Below are positions 44,235-53,142 of a stretch of DNA of 64,000 nt, piece after piece; position 1 is the first letter of the stretch, and every line of letters starts with the position of its first letter. Location: NCBI RefSeq assembly GCF_014647835.1, contig NZ_BMPY01000015.1:1-64000 (forward strand), read 5' to 3'. Under the pieces are notes generated by a model. The model made no database searches, had not been told where the DNA came from, and worked only from the letters and a program-made list of their open reading frames with translations. Position numbers and translations under genes: made by a program. This DNA comes from Microbispora rosea subsp. aerata (GTDB lineage Bacteria > Actinomycetota > Actinomycetes > Streptosporangiales > Streptosporangiaceae).

Positions 44235-46187
44235 TTACTCGTACGGTGATGGGCCCCGGGTTTCTGCGACTTTTCGTGCCCCCGCAAACCGCTCCTCGAG
44301 GGATGCTTGGACCTCACCGAATTGGATTTCGCTCGTGCCGCCGGAGCCGTTGGCGATGAGCCAATTATCGAAGTTGCGTACGGCCTCCTTGTTCTTGGCG
44401 ATCTCGGAGTAGGGCAGCAGCTTGCCGTCGGCTCCGGTAATCGGCGCGTTCGAGAAGCGTGGGTCGTCCGGCGCCACCCTGGCCTTAAAGCCGTTGGACA
44501 TCAGGATGTTCGCCAACCAGGTTTCGCGTGCCATCCATGCGGCGCGATCCCTGTCGTTCAGTTCGCTGACCCGGCTCTTGTCTGGAGTGATCATAGCTTC
44601 CACTCCGAGGGGTGTGAGACTGGAGACCGCCACCCACAGGGCCTGTCCGATCATTCCCGGAATGAGCAGCCCGGCACCGCCGAGAGCGAGGCCGTAGGCG
44701 AACATTTCTGCCTTGACCCTGGCCTGGTCCTCGGCATCGAGTTTGCCCTGCACCTCGCGTTCAGTTGCGAATTGCATGCCGGCGACGTAACCGAGCGCCC
44801 GCATCGCCCGTTCGAGGTGGTCGACGCTTTTGCCGTTGTCCATCTTCGCGGCGGCTTTGACGATCCTGTCGGTGAGGTTGCCCATCCCTTCTTCGAAGGG
44901 CTTGATGTTTCGGGCTGAGTCCGCGAACGTCTTGACGAACTCGTAGGTGTCCTTCGGACTGAGGCGGAACATTGGATTCAGGCCGGGCACGATTGTCTTG
45001 ACTGGCCCAAAGGCGCTGGGCTGCGTGCGGTTGGCGTCGCTGAGGTTGGCCCCCTCGGTGAACTCGGTGGCGTACGATCCCGCGATCTCGGCCATGGACA
45101 ACCGCATCGGTGTGGGAACACCGAGCTTGGGCATCTCTCGGATCACGTCGAAGGCGAACTTCGCAGCTTCGACGGAATGTGCCCCGTCCTTCTCGTCGTA
45201 TGCTCCGCTGGCCGTGGCTAGCACCCGGCCGAAGGCGTCGGCGACATCGACACCTGTCCCATAGGTCTTGGCGTAGCTGAGGAACTGCTTCATCTTCTCG
45301 ACCCGGGTGAGCTTGACCCCCTCACCGCCCATCTGGGCGAAGGCGGCGCGGGCGGCCTTGCCGTCTCCAGCCAGCATTTCCAGCGCGAGCGCGACCGTGT
45401 CGGGGGAGTAGCCGTACGTCCTGGTCTCATCGATGCTTGCACCAGTCCAACTTTGGCGAGGGTTCTTCATGAAGTCGTCCAGTGCGAGATTGCGAGCGGC
45501 AGCCACGCGGACATCGGTGGGGGCCTTCGCCCCGGCCAGCAGCGCCAGCCGGTTCCACGCCATGCTGCGGTTGCTCGGTTTGCTCACCAGCTCGGCCTTC
45601 ACCTTCTCGAACGCCGGGATGCCACTCGGGGCGCGCAGCGCGGCGCCCAGAGCGGCGCTGAACGCGGCGAGGTCCTGCTTGGCGGTCGGGCTGCCGGTGG
45701 TTATCAGGAGGGTCGGCAGCAAGTCGCGCACTTTCGGATGCAGGGTGGCGAAGAAGGCCGCCGCGGCGGCGGGGTCTTTGGCCAGCGCGGCGAGTTCCTT
45801 GATGTGCTGATGGACGAGGTCGGCCTTGGTCTCGGCGCTGAAGTCGGAGTTGGCCAGGATGCCCGTGCCGTACGTCGTGGCGAGGGCCCGGCCGGTGGCG
45901 AAGCTGTCCAGCGCGTCGGGCAGGCGGGCGAAGGTGTTGTCGCCGGTCCCGTTCAGCGCCTTGATCAGCTCGGCCCGCTCCGACAACATGGGGGCCTGCT
46001 TTCTGCCCCAGTCGGCGATGGCGGTGATCTGCGACAACGGTGCGGTGCTCACGCCGTTGGCGCGGAAGAGCCCCTCGAAGTCGGTGGAGAAGGCGGTGAG
46101 CCGGTCGGCCGCCTGGCGCAGGTCGGCCGCCATGGCGTTCATCGCCGCCGGGTCGATGCCGCAGAACTCGCTGCTCGGGGATGTCAT
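44235..46187 (-). CDS. Large WXG100-associated helical protein, function unknown
   Basis: This is a 650-residue, largely helical protein. The first about 60 residues (IDPAAMNAMAADLRQAADRLTAFSTDFEGLF) look like the ESX-type N-terminal helix pair found in proteins delivered by type VII secretion. A hydrophobic segment lies near 500-535 (GLALGGAGLLIPGMIGQALWVAVSSLTPLG). I do not recognise a catalytic domain. It is preceded by a WXG100-like gene with a 31-bp gap, so the pair is probably one operon. A secreted effector or structural partner is possible but not shown; there is no toxin motif I can name. Confidence 0.7.
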   Translation of the reverse strand: MTSPSSEFCGIDPAAMNAMAADLRQAADRLTAFSTDFEGLFRANGVSTAPLSQITAIADWGRKQAPMLSERAELIKALNGTGDNTFARLPDALDSFATGRALATTYGTGILANSDFSAETKADLVHQHIKELAALAKDPAAAAAFFATLHPKVRDLLPTLLITTGSPTAKQDLAAFSAALGAALRAPSGIPAFEKVKAELVSKPSNRSMAWNRLALLAGAKAPTDVRVAAARNLALDDFMKNPRQSWTGASIDETRTYGYSPDTVALALEMLAGDGKAARAAFAQMGGEGVKLTRVEKMKQFLSYAKTYGTGVDVADAFGRVLATASGAYDEKDGAHSVEAAKFAFDVIREMPKLGVPTPMRLSMAEIAGSYATEFTEGANLSDANRTQPSAFGPVKTIVPGLNPMFRLSPKDTYEFVKTFADSARNIKPFEEGMGNLTDRIVKAAAKMDNGKSVDHLERAMRALGYVAGMQFATEREVQGKLDAEDQARVKAEMFAYGLALGGAGLLIPGMIGQALWVAVSSLTPLGVEAMITPDKSRVSELNDRDRAAWMARETWLANILMSNGFKARVAPDDPRFSNAPITGADGKLLPYSEIAKNKEAVRNFDNWLIANGSGGTSEIQFGEVQASLEERFAGARKVAETRGPSPYE

Positions 46188-46218
46188 CGCGTCCTTCCTC
46201 CCGGGACCGGCTCCGGGG

Positions 46219-46527
46219 TCAGGGGCGTCCGGTCAGCTGGCGCCGGATGAGCTCGGCCTGGGAACGGGTCACCATCGCCGGATGACGCTGCAGCTCGTCC
46301 TCGATCGCGTTGGTCATCTGCCGTACGAGCTGAGCCAGGCGGTGATGGCGGTCGCCCAAGTCGTTCCTCCATTTGGTGGCGGTCGGCCCCGTCCAGACCT
46401 TCCCGGACTGCATCGACGCGTAGACGCGCTGGAATGCCTGCCCGACCTCGTTGGATCGGTTGTGTACCTGTTTGAGAAGCTCCACCAGTTGTGCGTGACG
46501 AGGGTTGGGCACCATCTCTTCCGCCAC
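46219..46527 (-). CDS. WXG100-like small helical protein
   Basis: This 102-residue protein has the helix-turn-helix layout of ESAT-6/WXG100 proteins, with SGKVWTGPTATKWRNDLGDRHHRL carrying the W-x-G turn at its centre. Such proteins dimerise and are exported by type VII secretion or chaperone larger substrates. It starts with GTG at 46527 after GGGGGC; an ATG at 46515 is possible. It is upstream of the 650-residue protein gene. Confidence 0.78.
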   Translation of the reverse strand: MAEEMVPNPRHAQLVELLKQVHNRSNEVGQAFQRVYASMQSGKVWTGPTATKWRNDLGDRHHRLAQLVRQMTNAIEDELQRHPAMVTRSQAELIRRQLTGRP

Positions 46528-46911
46528 GCTGCCCCCTGTTTCCGCCTGTCGCTCGCCCCCGAGTCACATTGCTGTCCAAGGTAGACATCGCGCTACAGCG
46601 TCGGCAACACCGAAATGGCCGGAAATTTCGGTAATGGATTGGCCGACACATTCTGCTGCGCGCAGGACAAACTTTCTCCCGCGTGGAATTTATCTCTGTG
46701 TCTATGGCGTGACCAGTAGGAACGAACAACTACCTGGAGCAACAACCGGCAACCCGCCGCACCGCCGTTCCCCGCACCCTTTCGGGCGCATCGGACCTGG
46801 TGAGCACCCGGCTACGTACGTATTTCCAGCCGGTAATCGCCCTGTAACGATCTGTGGCGATCGTCGTGGGTGACAAGGTCACGCGCAGGAAGAAGGCGGG
46901 AGGAAAGCGGT
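46528..46911. other. Divergent intergenic region, no gene
   Basis: This 384-bp gap has lower GC than the flanks and lies between the WXG100-like gene (minus) and the globin gene (plus). It should hold both promoters. I see no RNA gene, repeat or convincing promoter consensus. Confidence 0.5.
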
Positions 46912-47280
46912 ATGGCGTCCATCTTCGATCGGATCGGCGGCTCGGGCGCGGTTACGGCCGTGGTCGACGAGTTCTACGCCCGTGTCGTCGCCGACCCGAT
47001 GCTGAAGGGCTACTTCGCCGACGTCGACATGGCGAAGCTCAAGGCCCACCAGCGCAGCTTCGTCGCCGCCGCGCTCGGCGGCCCGCAGGAATATCGGGGC
47101 AAGACGATGGATGAGGCGCACGCCGGACTCGGCATCACGGCGGAGGAGTTCGACCAGGTGGTCCTCCACCTGGCCGGGGCGCTGGAGGCGTGCGGTGTCG
47201 ACGCCGAGACGATCGGCTCCATCGCCGAAGCCCTGGCACCGCTCAAGCCGCAGATCGTGCAGGGCGCCGTCGCCGCCTGA
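46912..47280 (+). CDS. glbN: Group 1 truncated haemoglobin
   Basis: This 122-residue protein starts MASIFDRIGGSGAVTAVVDEFYARVVADPMLKGYFADVDM and continues LKAHQRSFVAAALGGPQEYRGKTMDEAHAGLGIT, the truncated haemoglobin N pattern with the proximal His in the EAHAGLGI helix F region. These proteins bind O2 or NO and often detoxify NO. GGGAGGAAAG precedes the ATG at 46912; a longer in-frame start at 46870 is unlikely. Confidence 0.9.
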   Translation: MASIFDRIGGSGAVTAVVDEFYARVVADPMLKGYFADVDMAKLKAHQRSFVAAALGGPQEYRGKTMDEAHAGLGITAEEFDQVVLHLAGALEACGVDAETIGSIAEALAPLKPQIVQGAVAA

Positions 47281-47440
47281 ACGTCCCCTGGCTCTTCGCG
47301 ATCCTCGCTCCGGCGATCGGCGGGTGTGGGCACGCGCACGTCGAAGCGCTCCTGCGGACACATCGCCCGGCAGCCCGAGGAGGCGGGCGTGAGGAACGGC
47401 GCCGCCGCCGGTGTCCGCGTCGCTGCGCGCGCCGTTCGTC

Positions 47441-47470
47441 CGGCCCGCCCCGGTGAGCCGGGGCGGGCCG
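47441..47470 (+). terminator. Hairpin terminator after the globin gene
   Basis: A perfect 13-bp stem (CGGCCCGCCCCGG / CCGGGGCGGGCCG) with loop TGAG lies about 160 bp past the globin stop. The rest of the 47281-47517 gap contains no gene I can support. Confidence 0.65.
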
Positions 47471-47502
47471 CTGTGTCCACAGGTTGAGACGACACTTGAC
47501 GC

Positions 47503-47514
47503 TTAACCGGTTCA
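47503..47514. promoter_or_regulatory. LacI-type operator at the alpha-galactosidase promoter
   Basis: TTAACCGGTTCA has a perfect AACCGGTT core, the usual form of LacI/GalR-family operators. It follows a TTGACG box (47496-47501) and ends 18 bp before the ATG at 47533, so it lies inside the likely promoter. If TTGACG is the -35 box, the transcript would start at or next to the start codon, that is, leaderless. Confidence 0.5.
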
Positions 47515-47532
47515 CCGTTGAACTGGCCGGTG

Positions 47533-48969
47533 ATGAGAATCGCGACTGAGGACATCGCAGCGTTGGCCGTCGACCCGGCAAGGGCCCGGATCTACGCGGA
47601 GGGCTGGCAGTCCTGGAGCTTCACCGCCACCCTTCCTCTGACCGAGACGCCCTACCGGGTGACTCTGCCGAACTCGCTGGTCGTCGACTGCCACTACGGC
47701 TCCGCCCCGGACGTGGGCGTGTTCCGGGGTGAGGGGCTGCTGGCGATCGATCCGGGAGACGGCGGGCCGATCCACGTCTTCGGCGCCGCGAGCCCCGCGA
47801 GTGGCGTAGACAGTGCGAATGCCGCGAGCACCGCGAGTGCGGCGGGCGCCGCCGGTGCCGGGGGCGTCGCGTCCCGGGTGCCCGTCATCGATGCGCGCCT
47901 GCGGGGTGACCGTGTCGTGGTGTCGGCGGACGGCCCCGTGGACCACGTCGAGTACGACGTCGAGCGGGGCACCGGGCATCGAGACCGGCTGGAGGCGGCG
48001 CTGGCCCGATGGGGTGAGGTGTTCGCCGGGCGGGCCGGCGTGCGCCTGCGCCCGTCGCCCACGGTCTGGTGCTCCTGGTACCAGTACTTCTTCGAGGTGA
48101 CCCAAGCGGACGTCGCGGAGAACCTCACGGCGATGGACGACTTGGCGGTCCCCGTGGACGTCGTGCAGATCGACGACGGCTACCAGGCCGCGCCGGGCGA
48201 CTGGCTGACGTCCTCGGGCCGCTTCGACGACCTTCCCGGTTTGATCCGGCGCATCCGCGAGCACGGACGGCGGGCCGGGATCTGGATCGCCCCCATGGTT
48301 GTGGCCCGCAAAAGCGCCCTTTTCGCCGCGCATCCGGACTGGCTGGTGACCGATCCCGCGAGCGGCGACCCGGTCTTCGCGGGCGACGCCCTCCGCGACT
48401 CCTGCGCCGCGCTCGACCTGACCCACCCCGACGCCGCCGAATATCTGGCGGACACGCTGCGGACCATGCGCGGCTGGGGCGTCGACTACTTCAAAATCGA
48501 CTTCGTGTACGCCGGGGCGCTGGAGGGCCGCCGCCACGAGGACGTGACCGGCGTGGAGGCCTACCGTCACGGCCTGCGGCTCATCCGCGAGGCGATCGGC
48601 CCCGAGGCGTACCTGCTGGGGTGCGGCGCGCCGATCCTGCCCTCGGTCGGCATGGTCGACGCGATGCGGGTGGGCCCGGACATCGCGGCGTACTGGCAGA
48701 GCCCGAACGGACACCCGTCGGAGCCCAGCCAGGCCAACGCCACCAGGAACACCATCGCCCGGGCGTGGCAGCACGGCAGGTTCTGGATCAACGACCCCGA
48801 CTGCCTCATGCTGCGCCCGGAGGTCGAACGGCGGGAGGACTGGGCGCGCACCGTCGAGCGGTACGGCGGGCTGCGGGCCTCCAGCGACCGACTGCGCGGC
48901 CTGGACGAGTGGGGGCTGGAGACGACCCGCCGCCTCCTCACCCCCGCCGATCCCACCCCGCTGGTCTGA
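47533..48969 (+). CDS. GH36-type alpha-galactosidase
   Basis: This 478-residue protein has EGWQSWSF near the N-terminus, a catalytic barrel with PTVWCSWYQYF, VDVVQIDDGYQ, WGVDYFKIDFVYAG (nucleophile Asp in KID) and GCGAPILPSVGMVDAMRVGPDIA (acid/base Asp in the VDxMRxGPD motif). It hydrolyses alpha-1,6-linked galactosides. It has no signal peptide, so it is intracellular. It is shorter than many GH36 enzymes because the N-terminal beta-sandwich is reduced and contains an Ala/Ser-rich insert (near residues 95-120). An upstream in-frame TTG at 47518 is less likely. Confidence 0.87.
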   Translation: MRIATEDIAALAVDPARARIYAEGWQSWSFTATLPLTETPYRVTLPNSLVVDCHYGSAPDVGVFRGEGLLAIDPGDGGPIHVFGAASPASGVDSANAASTASAAGAAGAGGVASRVPVIDARLRGDRVVVSADGPVDHVEYDVERGTGHRDRLEAALARWGEVFAGRAGVRLRPSPTVWCSWYQYFFEVTQADVAENLTAMDDLAVPVDVVQIDDGYQAAPGDWLTSSGRFDDLPGLIRRIREHGRRAGIWIAPMVVARKSALFAAHPDWLVTDPASGDPVFAGDALRDSCAALDLTHPDAAEYLADTLRTMRGWGVDYFKIDFVYAGALEGRRHEDVTGVEAYRHGLRLIREAIGPEAYLLGCGAPILPSVGMVDAMRVGPDIAAYWQSPNGHPSEPSQANATRNTIARAWQHGRFWINDPDCLMLRPEVERREDWARTVERYGGLRASSDRLRGLDEWGLETTRRLLTPADPTPLV

Positions 48970-48999
48970 CTCCAGCGCCCGGGACGTACGGACCGGACC

Positions 49000-50205
49000 T
49001 CAGGGCACGAGCTTCAGCTCGGGACGGTGGGCGGGCAGGCCGATCAGCTCGCGTACGCGCGCCACGGGCCAGGCGAGCTCCCGGGCCAGCGCGGGCACGG
49101 TCAGCCCGGTCTCGGCCGCCGCCATCTCGAACGCCCGGCTGAGCAGGACGGGCTGTTCGCCGGGGTAGCCCGACACCGGCTCGGTGGCGAAGCCCGGCTG
49201 CCCGCGCAGCGCGGCGAGCCGCTGGTAGGCGCGTCCGGCCGCGGAGTCGGACAGCAGGCCGACCTCCCGGCACCGGTACAGCAGGGAGTCGACCGACACG
49301 CCCCAGACGCCGCGCAGCTCCGCGAGCCGCCGCAGGTCCGCGCGGGCGGGCAGGTGGGGCAGGATGCTGTCGCGCGGGGTGAGGAACTCCGCGGCGAAGG
49401 TGTCGGCCTCGCGTTCCTGCTGGCTGTCTCCGGCCGCGGTGTCCCCGTGCAACACCAGGTGTCCCAGCTCATGAGCCGCGGTGAACCGGTGCCGGTAGAC
49501 GTCGTCGAACCGGTTGGGCGTCAGGACGACGATGGGCCGGGGCAGGCTGGAGGTGGAGAAGGCGTCCACCGTGACCGCGTCCTCGTCGGCCTGCGGGAAG
49601 ACGACGACGATGCCCCGGGACTCCATGTGCCGCACCAGGTGGCTGATCGGCCCGGTGCCGAGGCCCCAGTAAGCCCTTAATGCGCGGGCCGCGTCCACGG
49701 GATCGCGGGGCAGGGCGCTGCCCGAGTGCACCTCGCCACCGGCGAAGCCCGGCAGGTCCACGAAGGGGAGCCGCACCCGTTTTTCCAACGCGTACGTCAG
49801 CTCCCAGACCTGCTCGACGAAGGCCACGGCCTTGGCGCGCTGGTAGGCCCGGGTGGAGCGCAGGCTGCGGAAGTGCGCCATCGAGCCGTCCAGCTTGCCG
49901 TGCGGGCGGCCCGACAGGAAGAAGGCCGGGGGGACCGCGAGCACCTCGGCGAGGAGCGGGATCAGATCGGGACGCGGCCGGGTGACCCCCGCCTCGTATT
50001 GGCCGACCGCGGCGGGCGACACGCCGATGCGCTCGGCCACCTCTTTCTTCGTCAGCGCCGCCAGCCGCCGCGCCTGGGTGAGGCGGGTCCCGTCGAAGGC
50101 GTCCGCCACGGCCTGCGGGCTGGGCCCCCGATGGCCCGGCTCCGGGGTTCCGGACTCGGTGGGGACGGCCTGCGTGACCAGGCGCAGCCGTTCATCGTCC
50201 TTCAT
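49000..50205 (-). CDS. XRE-family regulator with ImmA/IrrE metallopeptidase domain
   Basis: This 401-residue protein has an N-terminal HTH (LTQARRLAALTKKEVAERIGVSPAAVGQYEAG, about 40-75). An ImmA/IrrE-type zinc peptidase domain follows with FTAAHELGHLVLHGD near residue 245, and a C-terminal helical region. Proteins of this type cleave partner repressors in phage or mobile-element control and stress responses. It is coupled to the upstream hypothetical gene (14-bp overlap), which may be its partner, and converges with the GH36 gene. Confidence 0.87.
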   Translation of the reverse strand: MKDDERLRLVTQAVPTESGTPEPGHRGPSPQAVADAFDGTRLTQARRLAALTKKEVAERIGVSPAAVGQYEAGVTRPRPDLIPLLAEVLAVPPAFFLSGRPHGKLDGSMAHFRSLRSTRAYQRAKAVAFVEQVWELTYALEKRVRLPFVDLPGFAGGEVHSGSALPRDPVDAARALRAYWGLGTGPISHLVRHMESRGIVVVFPQADEDAVTVDAFSTSSLPRPIVVLTPNRFDDVYRHRFTAAHELGHLVLHGDTAAGDSQQEREADTFAAEFLTPRDSILPHLPARADLRRLAELRGVWGVSVDSLLYRCREVGLLSDSAAGRAYQRLAALRGQPGFATEPVSGYPGEQPVLLSRAFEMAAAETGLTVPALARELAWPVARVRELIGLPAHRPELKLVP

Positions 50206-50977
50206 CGGCGGCGGCGTTCGGTGCGTACGGCATCTCGCTCATCGGAGGCAGGGCGGTCGCGCGCTCGTACGGCGGGCGGGGGTTGAGCGCCGGGGCCGGC
50301 ATCGCGCCCCGGGCGAACGGCGACGCCTCGCCGACGGGGGCCGCCACCCCGGGCAGCCCGGCCGCGGGCGACTGCCCGGCGAGCGGGATCGGCTCGCAGT
50401 GGTGCCAGCGCAGGCTGCCGGTGTGGTCGAGCAGCTCGGCCTCGCCCCACCACACGTCGAGCAGGCCGGCCTGCGCGTTGCAGGCGTACGCGATGAGCAC
50501 GAGGCGGGTGCCCTCGGGCAGCCGGGTGAGCGCGCGGGCCGCGGGCGTGGGCTCCGGCGGGGCGACGTCGACGCCGAGCGTCAGCTGCTCGGCCCAGGGC
50601 TGCGGGCCGAACCGGGTGAACAGCGCCTGGACCAGCCCGGACGGCCTGCCGTCGCCGATCCTGGCGTTGCGCACGTCGACCGACCGGTCCTTGGCGTAGC
50701 GAAACGGGAACAGCAGGTTGCCGCCGAGCACGACGAGCTCGTGCTGGGAGCCCGGGGGCTTGACGGTCGCGACGTCCGGCATGTCCGCGAACGTCCTGGC
50801 GAGGGCCTCGAACTTGCGGGACATGAGCGTGAAACCGAACGGGTGGAGATGTTCGGTCTGGGCCGTCTTCTGGGCGTCCTGGGCGTTTTCCAGCGCGAGC
50901 GTCAGCGCGTCGACCACTCCCTGGCGGATCTGCCCGGCACGCGGGCCGAACGTCTCCAGAGCCCAGCTCGACAGCAT
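50192..50977 (-). CDS. Protein of unknown function paired with the XRE/ImmA regulator
   Basis: This 261-residue protein has no signal peptide or membrane helix. The N-terminal half is helical (RQGVVDALTLALENAQDAQKTAQTEHLHPFGF). The middle has strand-rich segments (ELVVLGGNLLFPFRYAKDRSVDVRNARIGDG, RLVLIAYACNAQAGLLDVWWGEAEL), and a Pro/Ala-rich tail follows. GGAGG precedes the ATG at 50977. Its 3' end overlaps the XRE gene by 14 bp, so it is probably the regulator's target or partner. No family recognised. Confidence 0.7.
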   Translation of the reverse strand: MLSSWALETFGPRAGQIRQGVVDALTLALENAQDAQKTAQTEHLHPFGFTLMSRKFEALARTFADMPDVATVKPPGSQHELVVLGGNLLFPFRYAKDRSVDVRNARIGDGRPSGLVQALFTRFGPQPWAEQLTLGVDVAPPEPTPAARALTRLPEGTRLVLIAYACNAQAGLLDVWWGEAELLDHTGSLRWHHCEPIPLAGQSPAAGLPGVAAPVGEASPFARGAMPAPALNPRPPYERATALPPMSEMPYAPNAAADEGR

Positions 50978-51153
50978 CGCCACCTCCGGTACGTTTCGCG
51001 CGGTGCCGCTTTCCCGTGCGCTTTTCCCGTGGCCGCCGTACGCCCGGCGGCACTTTATTTTCCAACATCATAGTCCCGCGAACGCTTCACGGATCACCCA
51101 CGTCACAGTTCTTCCGCGCTTCCCCTACCCGCGGGCGGGGCACGCCGGTGGGT

Positions 51154-52074
51154 ATGGGGGAGATCCTGGTCGGCACGGCGTCGTGGACCGACAAGACGCT
51201 GCTGGAGTCGGGGTGGTATCCGCCCGGCGTGACGACGCCCGAGGAACGCCTGCGCCACTACGCGAGCGTGTTCCCGCTGGTGGAGGTCGACTCGACCTAC
51301 TACGCGCCGCCCGCCGAGGCCACCGTACGGCTGTGGGCCGAGCGCACGCCCGCGGATTTCGTCTTCGACGTCAAGGCGTTCTCGCTGCTCACGCGGCATC
51401 CGACCCGCCCGGCCGCGCTGCCGAAGGATCTGCGGCCAAGCGGCGGCGGCGGCAAGAACCTGTACGCCCGCGACCTCGACCCGAAGGTCGTGGACCAGGT
51501 CTGGGAGCGGTTCGTCGGCGCCCTGCTGCCGCTGCGCGAGGCGGGCAAGCTCGGGGCGGTGCTCTTCCAGTTTCCCCGGTGGTTCCCGATCGGCAGGGCG
51601 AACAAGCACTACATCCTCGAGTGCAAGCGGCGCTGCGAGCCGCTGCGGATCTCCGTGGAGTTTCGCAACCACACGTGGATGAGCGAGGAGAACCAGGCCG
51701 AGACGCTCGATTTCCTCCGCTCGTACGCGATTCCGTACGTGTGCGTGGACATGCCGCAGGGCTACCCGGACTCGATCCCGCCCGTCGTCGCGGCCACGTC
51801 CGACCTGGAGGTCGTGCGATTCCACGGGCACAGCGACAAGTGGACCAGCCACGACATCCACGAGCGCTTCGGCTACCGCTACTCGCCGGAGGAGCTGAAA
51901 CGGTGGGCGCCGAGGCTGCGCGAGCTCGGCGACCAGACGTCCGCGACCCACGTGCTGATGAACAACTGCTACCGCGACTACGCGCAGACCGACGCCCGCC
52001 GGCTCGCCGCCGTCCTGGCGGGCCTGCCGAACTGCGACGTACGCCCCCGGCCCGGCGGCGCGCCGGAGGACTGA
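51154..52074 (+). CDS. DUF72 domain protein (YecE-like)
   Basis: This 306-residue TIM-barrel-type protein has MGEILVGTASWTDKTLLESGWYPPG at the start, VEVDSTYYAPPAEATVRLWAERTPADFVFDVKAFSLLT, LGAVLFQFPRWF and SVEFRNHTWM, the DUF72 hallmarks. The biochemical function is unknown. The ATG at 51154 is chosen; an in-frame start at 51016 would add 46 atypical residues. It converges with the radical SAM gene. Confidence 0.88.
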   Translation: MGEILVGTASWTDKTLLESGWYPPGVTTPEERLRHYASVFPLVEVDSTYYAPPAEATVRLWAERTPADFVFDVKAFSLLTRHPTRPAALPKDLRPSGGGGKNLYARDLDPKVVDQVWERFVGALLPLREAGKLGAVLFQFPRWFPIGRANKHYILECKRRCEPLRISVEFRNHTWMSEENQAETLDFLRSYAIPYVCVDMPQGYPDSIPPVVAATSDLEVVRFHGHSDKWTSHDIHERFGYRYSPEELKRWAPRLRELGDQTSATHVLMNNCYRDYAQTDARRLAAVLAGLPNCDVRPRPGGAPED

Positions 52075-52093
52075 ACGCGCTCTACCGCGAAGA

Positions 52094-53122
52094 TCAGGCC
52101 GTGGGCGCGAAGTGCGGCCGGGCGTCGATGCGGGCGCGGTCGGCGTCGGTGCCGAAGCGGTAGTCGATCTTCCGGGTGGCCTCCGCCCACTGCTCCATCG
52201 TCCGCACGGGCCGCAGCGTGTCGACGACGAAGGGGTCGCGCCAGCGCTCCAGCGCGCGTTCCCACAGCCGTTCCGGCGGGTCCGTCAGCAGGTTGCCGAC
52301 CGTCCCCTCGTACGCCGGCATGGCCCGCACCGCTCCGTCGGGCTCGACCTGCAGCACGGGGAGGAACGGACGGTCGGGGTGCATCTGCAGCGCGAGGTTG
52401 TCGGTCGCGCTCACGTGGACGGACGGCGGGGCCAGCGCGCGCAGGCGGCGGGTGAAGTCGCGGCTGCCGAGCAGGGCGACCTGGGCGTCGGAGAGCAGCT
52501 CGTGCTCCACGACCCCGGTGCGGCTGGCGAGCCCTTCCGGGATGACCGCGCCGAACGACACATACTCCAGCTCGGGAAACCTCGGCGCGATATCCGTGCA
52601 AAACCGCTCGATCTGGTCGAAGTTGCTGCGTACGACGACGCAGTCGATGCCGAAAGACAGCGGTTTGTCTCCGGCCAGACGTCGCTCCCGCGCGGCGGCG
52701 TCGAGCAGCGCGAGGGCGTTCATCGCCCGGTCGAACGAGCCGCGGCGGCCCCGGACGCGGTCGTGCACCTCGGCCGTGGCGCCGTCGAGGCTCACGCTCA
52801 CCCTGACGGAGGTCCGCACGAGGTCCGCGACCATCGGCGGGCGCAGCGTCCAGCCTCCGGTGAAGACGGTGACCGGCACGCCCGCGGCCGTCATGCGGCC
52901 GGCGACGTCGAACACGCCCGGCACCAGGAGGGGCTCGCCGCCGGCCAGGCAGACGCCGTACGGCCGCATCGCGATGAGGGCGTCCGCCGCCCGCAGCAGC
53001 TCGGCCCGCTCCAGCTGCCGCGAGGGGCGGCGGCCGGACTCGGAGTAGCAGTGGAAGCACCGCAGCGGGCAGGCGTACGTGATGTCCCAGATGATCTCAA
53101 GCGGGCGGTCGGGCGTTTGCAT
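52094..53122 (-). CDS. Radical SAM protein of the lanthipeptide-type cluster
   Basis: This encodes 342 residues. The radical SAM motif CPLRCFHCYSE (CX3CX2C) sits near residue 21, followed by VCLAGGEPLLVPG, VTVFTGGWTL, VSVSLDGATAEVHD and RGSFDRAMNAL. The C-terminal part has the shape of a SPASM/twitch domain (PVLQVEPDGAVRAMPAYEGTVGNLL) but contains no Cys, so no auxiliary cluster is expected there. It could modify the precursor peptide or act on another substrate. The ATG at 53122 has GGAG 6 nt upstream; a GTG at 53146 overlaps the transporter stop as GTGA and would couple them. Last gene of the cluster. Confidence 0.85.
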   Translation of the reverse strand: MQTPDRPLEIIWDITYACPLRCFHCYSESGRRPSRQLERAELLRAADALIAMRPYGVCLAGGEPLLVPGVFDVAGRMTAAGVPVTVFTGGWTLRPPMVADLVRTSVRVSVSLDGATAEVHDRVRGRRGSFDRAMNALALLDAAARERRLAGDKPLSFGIDCVVVRSNFDQIERFCTDIAPRFPELEYVSFGAVIPEGLASRTGVVEHELLSDAQVALLGSRDFTRRLRALAPPSVHVSATDNLALQMHPDRPFLPVLQVEPDGAVRAMPAYEGTVGNLLTDPPERLWERALERWRDPFVVDTLRPVRTMEQWAEATRKIDYRFGTDADRARIDARPHFAPTA

Positions 53123-53142
53123 GGATGCTCCAAGCGGGTGGT

